DNA of 14,499 bases from a bacterium (GTDB taxonomy: Bacteria > ARS69): assembly GCA_025774865.1 (NCBI GenBank), contig JALGZO010000307.1, positions 1-14,499 of the forward strand, read 5' to 3'. Position 1 is the first letter of the stretch. The number at the start of each line of letters is the position of its first letter. Under the pieces are notes generated by a model. It searched no databases. It had not been told where the DNA came from and saw only the letters and a list, made by a program, of their open reading frames with translations. Made by a program: the position numbers and the translations under genes. Shown here piece by piece: positions 5,403 through 12,991 of this stretch.

Positions 5403-7802
5403 CTAGCGGCGGGTATCCGTGAACATGCGCCCGTACCGATTGTAGAGTCCGAGGACGAAGTGCCCCCCCGGCTTCAGCAGCGGGACGAGCTTCGAGAAGC
5501 CTTCATACGGGGCGGACGTGTGGTGGAGCACGCCGCTGCAAATCACGACGTCGAATTGCTCCGCCCTCACGGCGGGCCGAAAGAGATTCATTTGCAGAAA
5601 GCGCACGCGCTCGAGTGCGTGCTCGCGGCGGAACGCGTCTCCGAGCCGAAGCGAGTTGAGACACATGTCGGTGGCGATCACCCGGCGGCACGAGCGCCCG
5701 AGGAAGTTCGCGAGCTGTCCGGTGCCGCAGCCCACTTCCAGAATGTGCGTGTTGAACGAGATCGCCTCGTCGAGGCGTCGAGCGTAGTGACCCCGGCGGG
5801 ATTTCTCGATCAGGGAACGGACGGAGTCGTGCTCGTCGTAGTTCGGGAACGGGGTCTCTTCGTAGAACGCCTGAACGGCGTCCGTGACGTCCTCGCCATC
5901 GTCGGAGCCTTCGTGCGGCCAGAAGAGCTGAGGAATGTCGTCCGTGACCGGAAACTCGTGCCGGCATTCGGAGCAGATGAACGCGTCACCCCGCCGGGCG
6001 AGCTCTTCACCGCAGCATGGGCTCAGGAGCAGTCCGTCGAGCACCTCATCCGACGCCCCATCGTCCGTCGCCCTCACGGTCGCGGCCTGTGCCCGCTTCT
6101 CGAGAACGAATCGCCCGAGACAGAGTACGTCGAGACCGCACGACATGAAGGTTTCATACGCCTCCTTCGGTGTTCGTACAATCGGATCCCACCCCAGGTT
6201 GAAGCTCGTGTTCACGAGCACCGGACATCCCGTTCTCTCGTGGAACGCGGTGAGCAGTCGGTGGAGCCGAGGAAAGCGCGCTTCGTCCACGGTCTGGACC
6301 CGAGCGGAATCGTCGACGTGCGTGACCGCGGGGATGACCGCGTGGTCTGCTACCGGCGCCACCAGCAGCATGTACGGGCTCTCCCGATCCGCCGCCAGCT
6401 CGAACCACTCGGCCGCGTGCTCCCGCAGCACGATCGGAGCGAACGGGCGGAAGCCCTCGCGGAACTTCACCTTCTGGTTGATCCGGGACTGCATCTCGGG
6501 ATCGCGGGCGTCGCCGAGGATGCTGCGGGATCCGAGGGCCCGTGGCCCGAACTCCATGCGGTCCTGGAACCATCCGACCACGTCGCCGGCGGCGATCGCG
6601 CCCGCGACGCGGTCGCAGAGCGGCTCATCGCCCTCGAAGCGCTCGTATGGCACGCCCTCGCTTTCGAGGAACGCCGCGATTTCGTCGTCGTCGTAGGCCG
6701 CCCCGAGCAGTGAGCCGTCCTGGGCGTCGGTCGGCGAGGGGATCCGCTCGTTCTCCAGAAGCTGGTGCCAGATGAGAAGTGCCACCCCGAGCGCGCCGCC
6801 CGCGTCGCCGGCGGCCGGCTGAATCCAGATCTCGCGGAACGGTCCCTCGCGGAGGATGCGTCCGTTCCCGACGCAATTGAGAGCGACCCCTCCCGCGAGA
6901 CAGAGCTTCGACAGCCCGGTCTGCGCGTGGACGTGGCGCGCAGATCGCAACATGACTTCTTCGGTCACCCTCTGGATCGACGCCGCGATGTCCTTGTCTC
7001 GGGGCTCGATCGGCGCGTCCGGGCGCCGGGGCGGTCCGCCGAAGAGTTCCTCGAACTTCTTCGAGATCATGGTGAGACCCTGGCAGTAGTCGAAGTAGGA
7101 CATGTCGAGGCGGAACGATCCGTCTTCTTTCAAGTCCATCAGGTTCTCGAGGATGAGATCCCGGTACTTCGGTTCCCCGTACGGAGCGAGACCCATCAGC
7201 TTGTACTCGCCGCGGTTGACCGCGAAGCCGCCGTAGTAGGTGAACGCCGAGTAGAGGAGACCGAGCGAGTGCGGGAACTTCTGGATGTGCGAGAGCTCGA
7301 CGCGGTTTCCGCGCCCCGTTCCGTAGGACGCCGTGGCCCATTCGCCCACTCCGTCGAGCGTCAGGATCGCCGCCTCTTCGAACGGAGACGGGAAGAACGC
7401 GCTGGCCGCGTGCGATTCGTGATGCTCGGCGAAGACATAGCGCTTCTTGTACGCGTCATGCAGCCCTTGGTTCATCTCCCGCGGGAGATGGAGCTTCCTC
7501 TTCATCCAGAGCGGAATCGACTTGGCGAACGAGCGGAAGCCCTTCGGCGCGTAGGCGAGGTAGGTCTCCAGCAGTCGGTCGAACTTCTGATAGGGCTTGT
7601 CGTAGAAGCCGACGTAGTCGAGCTGCTCGGGGGGGAGTTCCGCTTCCTCCAGGCAGTACTCGATGGCCTGCACCGGGAAGCCGTCGTCGTGCTTCTTCCG
7701 TGAGAAACGCTCCTCTTGCGCGGCCGCGACGATTCGACCATCGACGACGAGGGCCGCCGCCGCGTCGTGGTAGAACGCCGAAATGCCGAGAATCGCCGTC
7801 AC
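5403..7802 (-). CDS. NodU/CmcH/SxtI-type carbamoyltransferase fused to zinc ribbon and SAM methyltransferase
   Basis: A 799-aa protein up to TAG 5405-5403. Residues 1-570 are an O-carbamoyltransferase, a family that uses carbamoyl phosphate and ATP to carbamoylate a hydroxyl group. It shows GISAFYHDAAAALVVDG (6-22), HHESHAASAFF (127-137, metal/active-site His), LTLDGVGEW (147-155), NRGEYKLMGLAPYG (196-209), CLAGGVALNC (301-310), MEFGPRALGSRSILGD (416-431) and NTSFNLGWDPIVRTP (531-545). Residues ~588-628 form a Trm112-like zinc ribbon (C596/C597, C610, C613). Residues ~640 onward are a class I methyltransferase with motif I ILEVGCGTG (687-695) and VVICSGVLHHT (752-762). I prefer GTG 7802, where the conserved N-terminus begins and AAGGA stands six bases upstream; an ATG at 7865 adds 21 unconserved residues. 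The premature TAG removes the last strands of the methyltransferase. It is first gene of an SxtI-J-K-type operon; the substrate is unknown. Confidence 0.9.
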   Translation of the reverse strand: MTAILGISAFYHDAAAALVVDGRIVAAAQEERFSRKKHDDGFPVQAIEYCLEEAELPPEQLDYVGFYDKPYQKFDRLLETYLAYAPKGFRSFAKSIPLWMKRKLHLPREMNQGLHDAYKKRYVFAEHHESHAASAFFPSPFEEAAILTLDGVGEWATASYGTGRGNRVELSHIQKFPHSLGLLYSAFTYYGGFAVNRGEYKLMGLAPYGEPKYRDLILENLMDLKEDGSFRLDMSYFDYCQGLTMISKKFEELFGGPPRRPDAPIEPRDKDIAASIQRVTEEVMLRSARHVHAQTGLSKLCLAGGVALNCVGNGRILREGPFREIWIQPAAGDAGGALGVALLIWHQLLENERIPSPTDAQDGSLLGAAYDDDEIAAFLESEGVPYERFEGDEPLCDRVAGAIAAGDVVGWFQDRMEFGPRALGSRSILGDARDPEMQSRINQKVKFREGFRPFAPIVLREHAAEWFELAADRESPYMLLVAPVADHAVIPAVTHVDDSARVQTVDEARFPRLHRLLTAFHERTGCPVLVNTSFNLGWDPIVRTPKEAYETFMSCGLDVLCLGRFVLEKRAQAATVRATDDGASDEVLDGLLLSPCCGEELARRGDAFICSECRHEFPVTDDIPQLFWPHEGSDDGEDVTDAVQAFYEETPFPNYDEHDSVRSLIEKSRRGHYARRLDEAISFNTHILEVGCGTGQLANFLGRSCRRVIATDMCLNSLRLGDAFRREHALERVRFLQMNLFRPAVRAEQFDVVICSGVLHHTSAPYEGFSKLVPLLKPGGHFVLGLYNRYGRMFTDTRR

Positions 7803-7966
7803 GCCGCTTCCTTGACCGGCGGGGATGCCGCCGGCCGCCATCGGCCGCGACACTCCCCCGCGCACGACAGTCTAATGTATCGCCTCCTCTTCCGCTCCCG
7901 GGAGGCCCATGGTAGCCTCGCTCCCGTTTCGCCCCGTCCACGCTACCGCACCCGTCCGGAAGCGTC
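7803..7966. promoter_or_regulatory. Divergent promoter region, carbamoyltransferase / SGNH hydrolase
   Basis: These 164 bp separate two divergently read genes and must hold both start signals. On the plus strand TAGCCT (7913-7918) is a possible -10 for the hydrolase. On the minus strand TACATT (about 7881-7876) is a possible -10 for the carbamoyltransferase. Neither has a good -35. A perfect 10-bp palindrome CTCCCGGGAG (about 7895-7904) lies between them and could be a regulator site or mere GC-rich chance. Confidence 0.35.
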
Positions 7967-9160
7967 ATGCCGCGCAGTCTTCGGATCGCGAGATTTGTCC
8001 TGATTCAGCTCCTCCTCCTCTTTGTCGTGGTGGAGGGGTCGTTGCGCGTCTTCAAGACGAGGAACCAGAACCTCGAGGTCCTCCTTTATCTGCCGTCCGT
8101 GGTCAGCGAGTTCGACCGGATCGAGACGCTGCCCGACCTGCTGAACACGACCATCATCGGATTCAACCCGTACGAACAGGTGGCGGGCTTCGTCCGGAAC
8201 TCGCGCGGCTTTCGGACGCGCGAATACACGACCGACAAGGACGACGGGGTCGACCGGATCGTCCTCGTGGGCGACTCCTTCACGTTCTCGAGCGGCGGTA
8301 TCCCCTACTCCGACGCCTGGCACCTGCACCTGGAGCGGCGACTGCAAGAGGAACGCGACGACCGGATCGAGCTCTTGAATCTCGGCGTGCCAGGAGTGGG
8401 TCCGCTCTTCGAGCGGCGAATCTGGCAGCTGGAAGGATCGAGGCTGAACCCCGACGTCGTGTTGCTCGCGCTCTTCGTCGGCAACGACTTCACGGACCAC
8501 TTTCAGGCCGAAGTCGGCGAGGGTTCCAGCGCCGCCGTGCGCTGGAGCTACACGATCCGGCTTCTGCGCAACCTGGGACGGGTGCTCGGCGAGCACGGGA
8601 CGGAGTTGGAGGGCGCGCAGACCTTGGTGGCGGTGGACGAGGACGGCGGGGATCGTCGCGGCGGCTACGAGCTCCCGCAGTACCGAGAGGCTTTCGCGAA
8701 TCGCAAGCCGTTCTACAGCCACGAGAGGTTGATCCAGATCGAGTCCCAACGCATGCGACTCTGCGATCGCGGTCAGGGGGCGGCGTTTGACGAGCTGTTC
8801 GAACGGGTCTCGAGCGTCGTCCGCGACTTCCACCAAGAGGTGACGGCGGCCGGGGTGGACTTCCACGTCGTCGTTCTCCCCGACCGGTTCCAGGTCAACC
8901 TCCACGAGCGGAACGAGGCCCTCGCGCTCTTGAGGATGCGACCCGACCAGTTCGACTGGGACCGACCGCAGCGCGAGTTGCGCGCGTTCTTCGAGCGCGA
9001 GGGGATTTCCGCCCTCGATCTCCTCCCGGCGTTTCGCGAGATCACGGGGACGGAGCAGATGTTTGATTCCGGGAATACGCACTGGAACGTGCGCGGGAAC
9101 GAGTTCGTGGGGAACGAGATCGCGAAGTGGCTGGGGCCGCGACTCCCGGCCGAACGCTAG
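7967..9160 (+). CDS. Membrane-anchored SGNH/GDSL-family hydrolase
   Basis: A 397-aa protein with a single N-terminal hydrophobic segment (~9-24) and no clear cleavage site, so probably an inner-membrane anchor with a periplasmic domain. The SGNH blocks are in order: VLVGDSFTFSSG with the candidate nucleophile S104, a Gly in LNLGVPGVGP (~137-146), FVGNDF with N173, and DSGNTHWNVRGNEFVG with D367 and H372 as the acid-base pair. Family members remove or transfer ester groups on polysaccharides, lipids or peptidoglycan; AlgJ/AlgX-like acyl transfer is a plausible analogue. The substrate cannot be read from sequence. It diverges from the carbamoyltransferase operon, 164 bp apart, which hints at a joint role in decorating a surface or secreted product. 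ATG 7967 has only a weak GGAAG upstream. Its TAG overlaps the stop of the convergent permease gene. Confidence 0.87.
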   Translation: MPRSLRIARFVLIQLLLLFVVVEGSLRVFKTRNQNLEVLLYLPSVVSEFDRIETLPDLLNTTIIGFNPYEQVAGFVRNSRGFRTREYTTDKDDGVDRIVLVGDSFTFSSGGIPYSDAWHLHLERRLQEERDDRIELLNLGVPGVGPLFERRIWQLEGSRLNPDVVLLALFVGNDFTDHFQAEVGEGSSAAVRWSYTIRLLRNLGRVLGEHGTELEGAQTLVAVDEDGGDRRGGYELPQYREAFANRKPFYSHERLIQIESQRMRLCDRGQGAAFDELFERVSSVVRDFHQEVTAAGVDFHVVVLPDRFQVNLHERNEALALLRMRPDQFDWDRPQRELRAFFEREGISALDLLPAFREITGTEQMFDSGNTHWNVRGNEFVGNEIAKWLGPRLPAER

Positions 9161-10002
9161 TTCTCCCCCGCGTCGGGCGTCGCGGCGGGAGCCCTGCGGA
9201 GCCGGCTCCCGAGAGCGGCGGCCAGCAGCAGCACCCCGAGTGTGAGGACGATGACCGGGGCCGCCGGCAGATCGAGGTGGAAGGCGAGGTGCAGGCCGAG
9301 GAGGCTCCCGAGCCCGGCGAGGCCGCACCCCCAACCCAAGGCCGCCGCGGGACTCGCCGAGAGAAGGAGCGCCGCGACGGCCGGCATCACCAGAAAGCCG
9401 AAGACCAGCAGGACCCCCACGAGCCCGACGGAGGCCGTGACGACGAGCGCGAACGCGCCATAGAAGACGAGTTCCGGCCCCAGTGGCGGTGGGTTGACTC
9501 GACCCTCGGTGACGGCCATGGCTCGCGGGTGGGCCCTCGCGAGCACGAAGCCGATGCCCGCGTAGAGAAGCCCCGTCACGAGGAGCTTGCCTGGCGCGAC
9601 CGTCAGCACCTGTCCCACCAGGAGGTGCTTCACCTCGTCCATCCCGTGCGGCGAGTGCTCGAGTGCGACGAACGTGGCCGCCATCGCCATGCCGTAGAAG
9701 ATGGCGACGATCGCCTCCTGGTGCACCCGCGTACTGCGAATGGCGGCGAAGATACCCGCGGCGAGGAGCGCGAAGCCCGCGGACAGAATGTACGCGCCGA
9801 TCGTGTCATGCTCCAACCCGACGACGACTCCGACCGCCGCTCCGAGCGCCGCCATCTGCGCCATGGCGAGGTCGACGAAGAGCACGCCGCGCCGGACCAC
9901 GTGGAAGCCGAGGTACGCGTGGATCCCGGCGAGCAAGAGACAGCAGAAGAGGGCCCAGCGCATGAACGGGTACGCCCACGGATCGGCGATCCAACCGATC
10001 AT
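9157..10002 (-). CDS. ABC-3 family metal transporter permease (ZnuB-like)
   Basis: A 281-aa inner-membrane permease of the ZnuB/MntB/TroC class, which moves zinc or manganese inward together with a periplasmic binding protein and a cytoplasmic ATPase. It is almost wholly hydrophobic with about eight or nine helices, and carries the family hallmarks FMRWAL near the N-terminus, RRGVLFVDLAMAQMAALGAA in the second helix region, and VHQEAIVAIFYGMAMAA, the cytoplasmic contact with the ATPase. ATG 10002 overlaps the TGA of the binding-protein gene in ATGA, so translation is probably coupled. The long open frame upstream of this ATG is a shadow of that gene. No ATPase gene accompanies it in the window. 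The stop TAG is on the same CTAG as the stop of the convergent SGNH gene. Metal choice (Zn or Mn) is not certain. Confidence 0.9.
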   Translation of the reverse strand: MIGWIADPWAYPFMRWALFCCLLLAGIHAYLGFHVVRRGVLFVDLAMAQMAALGAAVGVVVGLEHDTIGAYILSAGFALLAAGIFAAIRSTRVHQEAIVAIFYGMAMAATFVALEHSPHGMDEVKHLLVGQVLTVAPGKLLVTGLLYAGIGFVLARAHPRAMAVTEGRVNPPPLGPELVFYGAFALVVTASVGLVGVLLVFGFLVMPAVAALLLSASPAAALGWGCGLAGLGSLLGLHLAFHLDLPAAPVIVLTLGVLLLAAALGSRLRRAPAATPDAGEN

Positions 10003-10895
10003 CGGACCTGCTCTTCGGTCGCCGGCTCGCGCGCGGGTCGGCCCAGCACCGCGGCCGCCCGATCGAACATCGCCAGGTACGCCGCCGGGTCCGGTTCGTC
10101 GCAAGACGACGGAAGCACCGCCGTGCGCACTCCCGTCTCGCGCGCCAAGAACTCGAGTGCGACCTCGGAGTGGTACGCGTCCCGGACGACGACCGGGACG
10201 CTTCGCTCCCGGATCAACTCCGAAAGATCCGCGAGGTGCCGGGCGCTGGGCGGGATGCCGGGTTGGGGTTCCACCCGCCCGACGATCTCCATTCCGAAGA
10301 CCGCGGCAAGGTAGACCCACGTACGGTGGTGCTCGACAAACGACCGGTCGGCCAGCCGAGATTCCCAGACGGCCCACCGCTCGTTGATCGCGGCCGCGAA
10401 GCGCTGGGCGCCCCCGTCGTAGTCCGCAGCGTGCTCCGAGTCGATTGCGGCGAACCGGCCGGCGAGAAAGCGCGCCACCGCGGCACCGTTCCGCGGGTTT
10501 AACCAGTAGTGCGGGTTCCCGTCCGGGTGAATGTCTCCCATCGACGCGTCCACCTTCCCCACCGGCACGTCCCGTGGTTCGATCGCCTGTGAGCAATCGA
10601 TGACGACGAGCTTGCGGTTGCGCGATCCCCGTACGACGTCGGCCGACCAGAGGTCCAGCGAAAGTCCCACTTCGAGGTAAGCGTCCGCCCTCGCCGCCGC
10701 TCGGAGCGTGCTGGGCCGCACCTCGAACGCATGCGGATCGCGATCCGGCCGGGCGACGACGTCGATCTCCACGTGATCGCCGCCGACCGCCTTGGCGATC
10801 GCTCCGATATCGTTCGTCGCGGCGACGACGCGGAGCTCGCCCGCCGCCGGCGAGACCAACGCCAGAGTCCCCGCGATCAGACAAAGGGATCGCAT
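9999..10895 (-). CDS. Zinc/manganese ABC transporter periplasmic binding protein (ZnuA/TroA family)
   Basis: A 298-aa cluster A-I metal-binding protein. A signal peptide (1-19, ending PAAG) is followed by LRVVAATNDIGAIAKAVGGD, the usual first strand. Metal ligands expected in the family are visible: H55 in DRDPHAFE, H129 in GNPHYWLNP, H189/H190 in VEHHRTWVY, and an acidic residue near the C-terminus (D266 or close). The long His-rich loop typical of many ZnuA proteins is absent; a short DIHPDGNPH (121-129) is in its place, so zinc or manganese are both possible. ATG 10895 has GAGGTGG a few bases upstream and starts the signal peptide; an upstream in-frame ATG lacks this. It lies 7 bp after the outer-membrane barrel gene and overlaps the permease start. 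Confidence 0.9.
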   Translation of the reverse strand: MRSLCLIAGTLALVSPAAGELRVVAATNDIGAIAKAVGGDHVEIDVVARPDRDPHAFEVRPSTLRAAARADAYLEVGLSLDLWSADVVRGSRNRKLVVIDCSQAIEPRDVPVGKVDASMGDIHPDGNPHYWLNPRNGAAVARFLAGRFAAIDSEHAADYDGGAQRFAAAINERWAVWESRLADRSFVEHHRTWVYLAAVFGMEIVGRVEPQPGIPPSARHLADLSELIRERSVPVVVRDAYHSEVALEFLARETGVRTAVLPSSCDEPDPAAYLAMFDRAAAVLGRPAREPATEEQVR

Positions 10896-10902
10896 CGCCA
10901 CC

Positions 10903-11970
10903 TCAATACCGATGGGTCCGGTGCGGGCCGAGCCCGAAGACCGCCTGCACCACAACCTCCCCCGATGGGCTCTCGCCGGGTCGATCCACCCCCCGTCCGA
11001 CGAGTCGGAAGAGAGTGCTTTCCTCCATCAGCGCCAGTCCGAGGAATCCGCCGTACCGGTAGATCCGCATCTCGTCGTCTTCGAGCCGGGTCGACGACTC
11101 CGCGAACCCACCGAAGTTCCAGCGGCGGCTCGCGCGGAGATCCGCGCTCACGAAGAAGCCGTTCGGGTCGGAGGCGGGAACCTCCTCCGTCGCGTCGCGG
11201 GAGGCGAGCACGCCTTCCGCGTTGACGACGAGAGCGCGGCTCGGCCCGAGATCGAGCCGTGCCTTCGCATCGGCGCCGACGAACGTCACCAACGCGCCAT
11301 CGACCGGATCGTGCTGCCCGTGAAGCACCGAGGCCCCGACGAGAAACGAGAAGTCGCGGGACGGCTCGGCAAAGATCTCGACGCGACCGCTCACGCCGAT
11401 CTTCGGATTGACCTCAACCGGCTCCTCGACGCCGGATACGGCGTGACCGTGCCCACCGGCCAGAAACACATCTCCGCGTACGGCCCCAGCGGTGGCTCGC
11501 AGCGTCACCGCGTCCACCGGGGCGAGCCAGTCGAGTCGCGCCCCGGTGTCCACGACGCCGTCCGCGCCGAAAAACTCCGTGTGCATCAGGGCACGATCCG
11601 CAAGAGGGTACGCGTGGGCGTGGACCTGGTTGAGCTGTCCGAAGTCGAGCAAGAAGTGACCGACCGTGAGCCCGAACCCACCCGGAAAGTACCGGTCGAG
11701 AATGAGCTTTGCTTCCTCGATCTCGAAATCGCTCGTTCCGTGAACGGCGACGAAAACCTCTGCGCTCGCGTAGGGGTTCACAGGACCGACGAACCCAACC
11801 TCGAGTTCCTCGAACGAGAGCTCGACCTCGTCCGCGGTTTCCGACCACGAGGCTCGAGTGTCTCCGATCACGGAGATGTCGGGATTTGCCGCCGGCGTCG
11901 CGGCGGGATGCAGTGTCGTCGTGGCCACGGCCACTCCTACGAGCGCAGCGCCGCGAGACATCAAAGACAT
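10903..11970 (-). CDS. Outer-membrane beta-barrel/porin-like protein of the metal uptake operon
   Basis: A 355-aa exported protein. A signal peptide (1 to ~28, ending TPAA) is followed by alternating hydrophobic/polar strands typical of a porin-like barrel. The most distinctive segment is FLLDFGQLNQVHAHAYPLADR (starts 106), then FFGADGVVDTGARLDWLAP, a pattern I associate with zinc-locus outer-membrane proteins of Gram-negative bacteria. A second His-containing loop, GGHGHAVSG, is at ~172-180. The C-terminus is HRTHRY, ending with an aromatic residue, which suits barrel assembly. Its place directly ahead of the binding protein (7 bp) argues that it passes the metal through the outer membrane; that role is inferred. 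ATG 11970 is chosen because GGGAGAGG stands just before it; a further start upstream (11997) adds nine residues without a signal-like charge pattern. Confidence 0.78.
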   Translation of the reverse strand: MSLMSRGAALVGVAVATTTLHPAATPAANPDISVIGDTRASWSETADEVELSFEELEVGFVGPVNPYASAEVFVAVHGTSDFEIEEAKLILDRYFPGGFGLTVGHFLLDFGQLNQVHAHAYPLADRALMHTEFFGADGVVDTGARLDWLAPVDAVTLRATAGAVRGDVFLAGGHGHAVSGVEEPVEVNPKIGVSGRVEIFAEPSRDFSFLVGASVLHGQHDPVDGALVTFVGADAKARLDLGPSRALVVNAEGVLASRDATEEVPASDPNGFFVSADLRASRRWNFGGFAESSTRLEDDEMRIYRYGGFLGLALMEESTLFRLVGRGVDRPGESPSGEVVVQAVFGLGPHRTHRY

Positions 11971-12054
11971 GGTCCTCTCCCAGTCTTCCGTGAACACGCG
12001 AGACCGCCCGCCCGCCGAGCGCGGGTGACCGGCTTCTCGCAGCCAACGCGGGAA

Positions 12055-12339
12055 TCAGAAGGGGGGGGGTGGACCGCGTCCGGGAGGCGTGAGGTTGTCG
12101 GTCCGAGCGTGGAGAATCGTCTGCACCGAGGCGACATGGGGGATTTGGTCGTTCGCGGCAAGAACGTCCCCCGGGCCCGACGGAGTCAGGCCCGGCGACC
12201 CCGCGACGACACACCCAACGCAATGGTCGTGCGGCCCTTCATCGTCGTGATCGTGTGCAACGTGGGAGAACGTCGGCACGACGCCGGTGGACCAGAGGAA
12301 GACGAGGAAGGTCACCGAGGCCAAGAGTATCTTCCGCAT
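12055..12339 (-). CDS. Small exported His/Cys-rich putative metal-binding protein (DUF2946-like)
   Basis: A 94-aa protein with an N-terminal signal or anchor (MRKILLASVTFLVFLW) followed by a metal-binding-looking stretch: H26, H29, H31, H37, H39, C40, C43 within HVAHDHDDEGPHDHCVGC. It ends PPGRGPPPPF, like the RGPP/RAPP ends of DUF2946-type proteins seen beside zinc or copper genes. It is first in the leftward operon, 84 bp ahead of the outer-membrane barrel gene, so it may act as a periplasmic zinc carrier or sensor. There is no Shine-Dalgarno sequence before ATG 12339, and a promoter-like pair places the transcript start at or near the ATG, so a leaderless mRNA is possible. Nine consecutive C in the last codons (minus strand, 12069-12061) could slip. 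The family match is moderate. Confidence 0.7.
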   Translation of the reverse strand: MRKILLASVTFLVFLWSTGVVPTFSHVAHDHDDEGPHDHCVGCVVAGSPGLTPSGPGDVLAANDQIPHVASVQTILHARTDNLTPPGRGPPPPF

Positions 12340-12345
12340 GATAGG

Positions 12346-12374
12346 AATGAACCGCAGTGGGAACGGGACGTCAA
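12346..12374 (-). promoter_or_regulatory. Candidate promoter of the metal operon, possibly leaderless
   Basis: On the minus strand TTGACG (12374-12369), 17 bases, then TTCATT (12351-12346) precede ATG 12339 by only six bases. A normal start about seven bases after the -10 box falls on the A of the ATG. The -10 match is poor (three of six). No AT-rich Zur-type palindrome is visible nearby. Confidence 0.35.
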
Positions 12375-12451
12375 GCCGGAGCTCCCGGCGGATCCCCCCT
12401 TGTGCCACGACGCCGGCCCGTCGTACGGTCTCGACCAGCGCAGGAGGCGAA

Positions 12452-12991
12452 ATGGACGGAAACCAGGAGAAGACGGCGTCAACCGAGCGGATCCGGATCG
12501 CTTTCGAACGGAGCGCGAAAGCGATTGCGCTGCGCCCTTCCGTCGGGAAGCACACCGCCGTCTCCAAGGTCACCGTGCAGGGTGGCGTCCTTTGCGAGAT
12601 CCAGGAGGGGCGCTGGAAGCTCGTCTCCGACCTCAGCGAGAAGGGAGGCGGCACCGGACAGGGGCCGGATCCCGGGGTCCTCGGCCGGGCCGCGTTCGGA
12701 AGCTGCCTCGCGATGGCCTACGTCCTGTGGGCGGCGAACCTCGGCGTCCCGCTCGAGCGGCTCGAGATCGAAGTGCAGGCCGACTTCGACGCCGGCGCCC
12801 AGTACGGGGTCACCGACTCGCCGGCCGGCTACTCGGAGGTCAGGTACACGGTCATCGTCGAGAGCCCGGCACGCGAGGACGAGGTGAGGCGACTCCTGGA
12901 CGAAGCCGAGAAGCACTGCCCCTACTACGACGTGTTCGGTCGCGCCCAGAAGCTCGCGCGGACTGTCGAGATCTCCCAACCGCAGGGCTGA
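12452..12991 (+). CDS. OsmC/Ohr-superfamily protein
   Basis: A 179-aa protein of the OsmC fold, a family that includes thiol peroxidases reducing organic hydroperoxides. The two positions where the family carries its cysteines are filled: C85 in RAAFGSCLAMAYVLWAANLGVP (helix start) and C156 in AEKHCPYYD. The substrate-binding strand region VQADFDAGAQYG and the VRYTVIVESPA strand are also recognisable. The order suggests the general OsmC/YhfA group and not a strict Ohr. ATG 12452 is chosen because AGGAGG (12442-12447) stands four bases before it; the frame extends upstream but across the divergent promoter region. It is probably cytoplasmic. First gene of a rightward operon; the methyltransferase starts 2 bp after its stop. 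Confidence 0.87.
   Translation: MDGNQEKTASTERIRIAFERSAKAIALRPSVGKHTAVSKVTVQGGVLCEIQEGRWKLVSDLSEKGGGTGQGPDPGVLGRAAFGSCLAMAYVLWAANLGVPLERLEIEVQADFDAGAQYGVTDSPAGYSEVRYTVIVESPAREDEVRRLLDEAEKHCPYYDVFGRAQKLARTVEISQPQG

Noticed and set aside
5403-5405. Recoding of TAG as an amino acid (for example pyrrolysine).
   Set aside because: TAG ends at least five other genes here at their natural family ends, and no insertion signal is visible. A point mutation or sequence error is simpler.
4713-6713. A 666-codon open frame on the plus strand across the carbamoyltransferase gene.
   Set aside because: It lies antisense to a well-conserved protein family, is rich in Arg, Glu, Val and His as expected from the complement of a GC-rich gene, and has no recognisable domain.
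10003-10884. An in-frame N-terminal extension that would make the permease 575 aa.
   Set aside because: The extension overlaps the metal-binding protein gene in another frame, is Arg/Gly-rich and unstructured, and the permease family begins at the ATG at 10002.
12061-12069. A run of nine G (C on the coding strand) as a phase-variation tract.
   Set aside because: It lies in the last four codons of the His-rich protein, so slippage would change only the tail. It may also be a sequencing-prone homopolymer.
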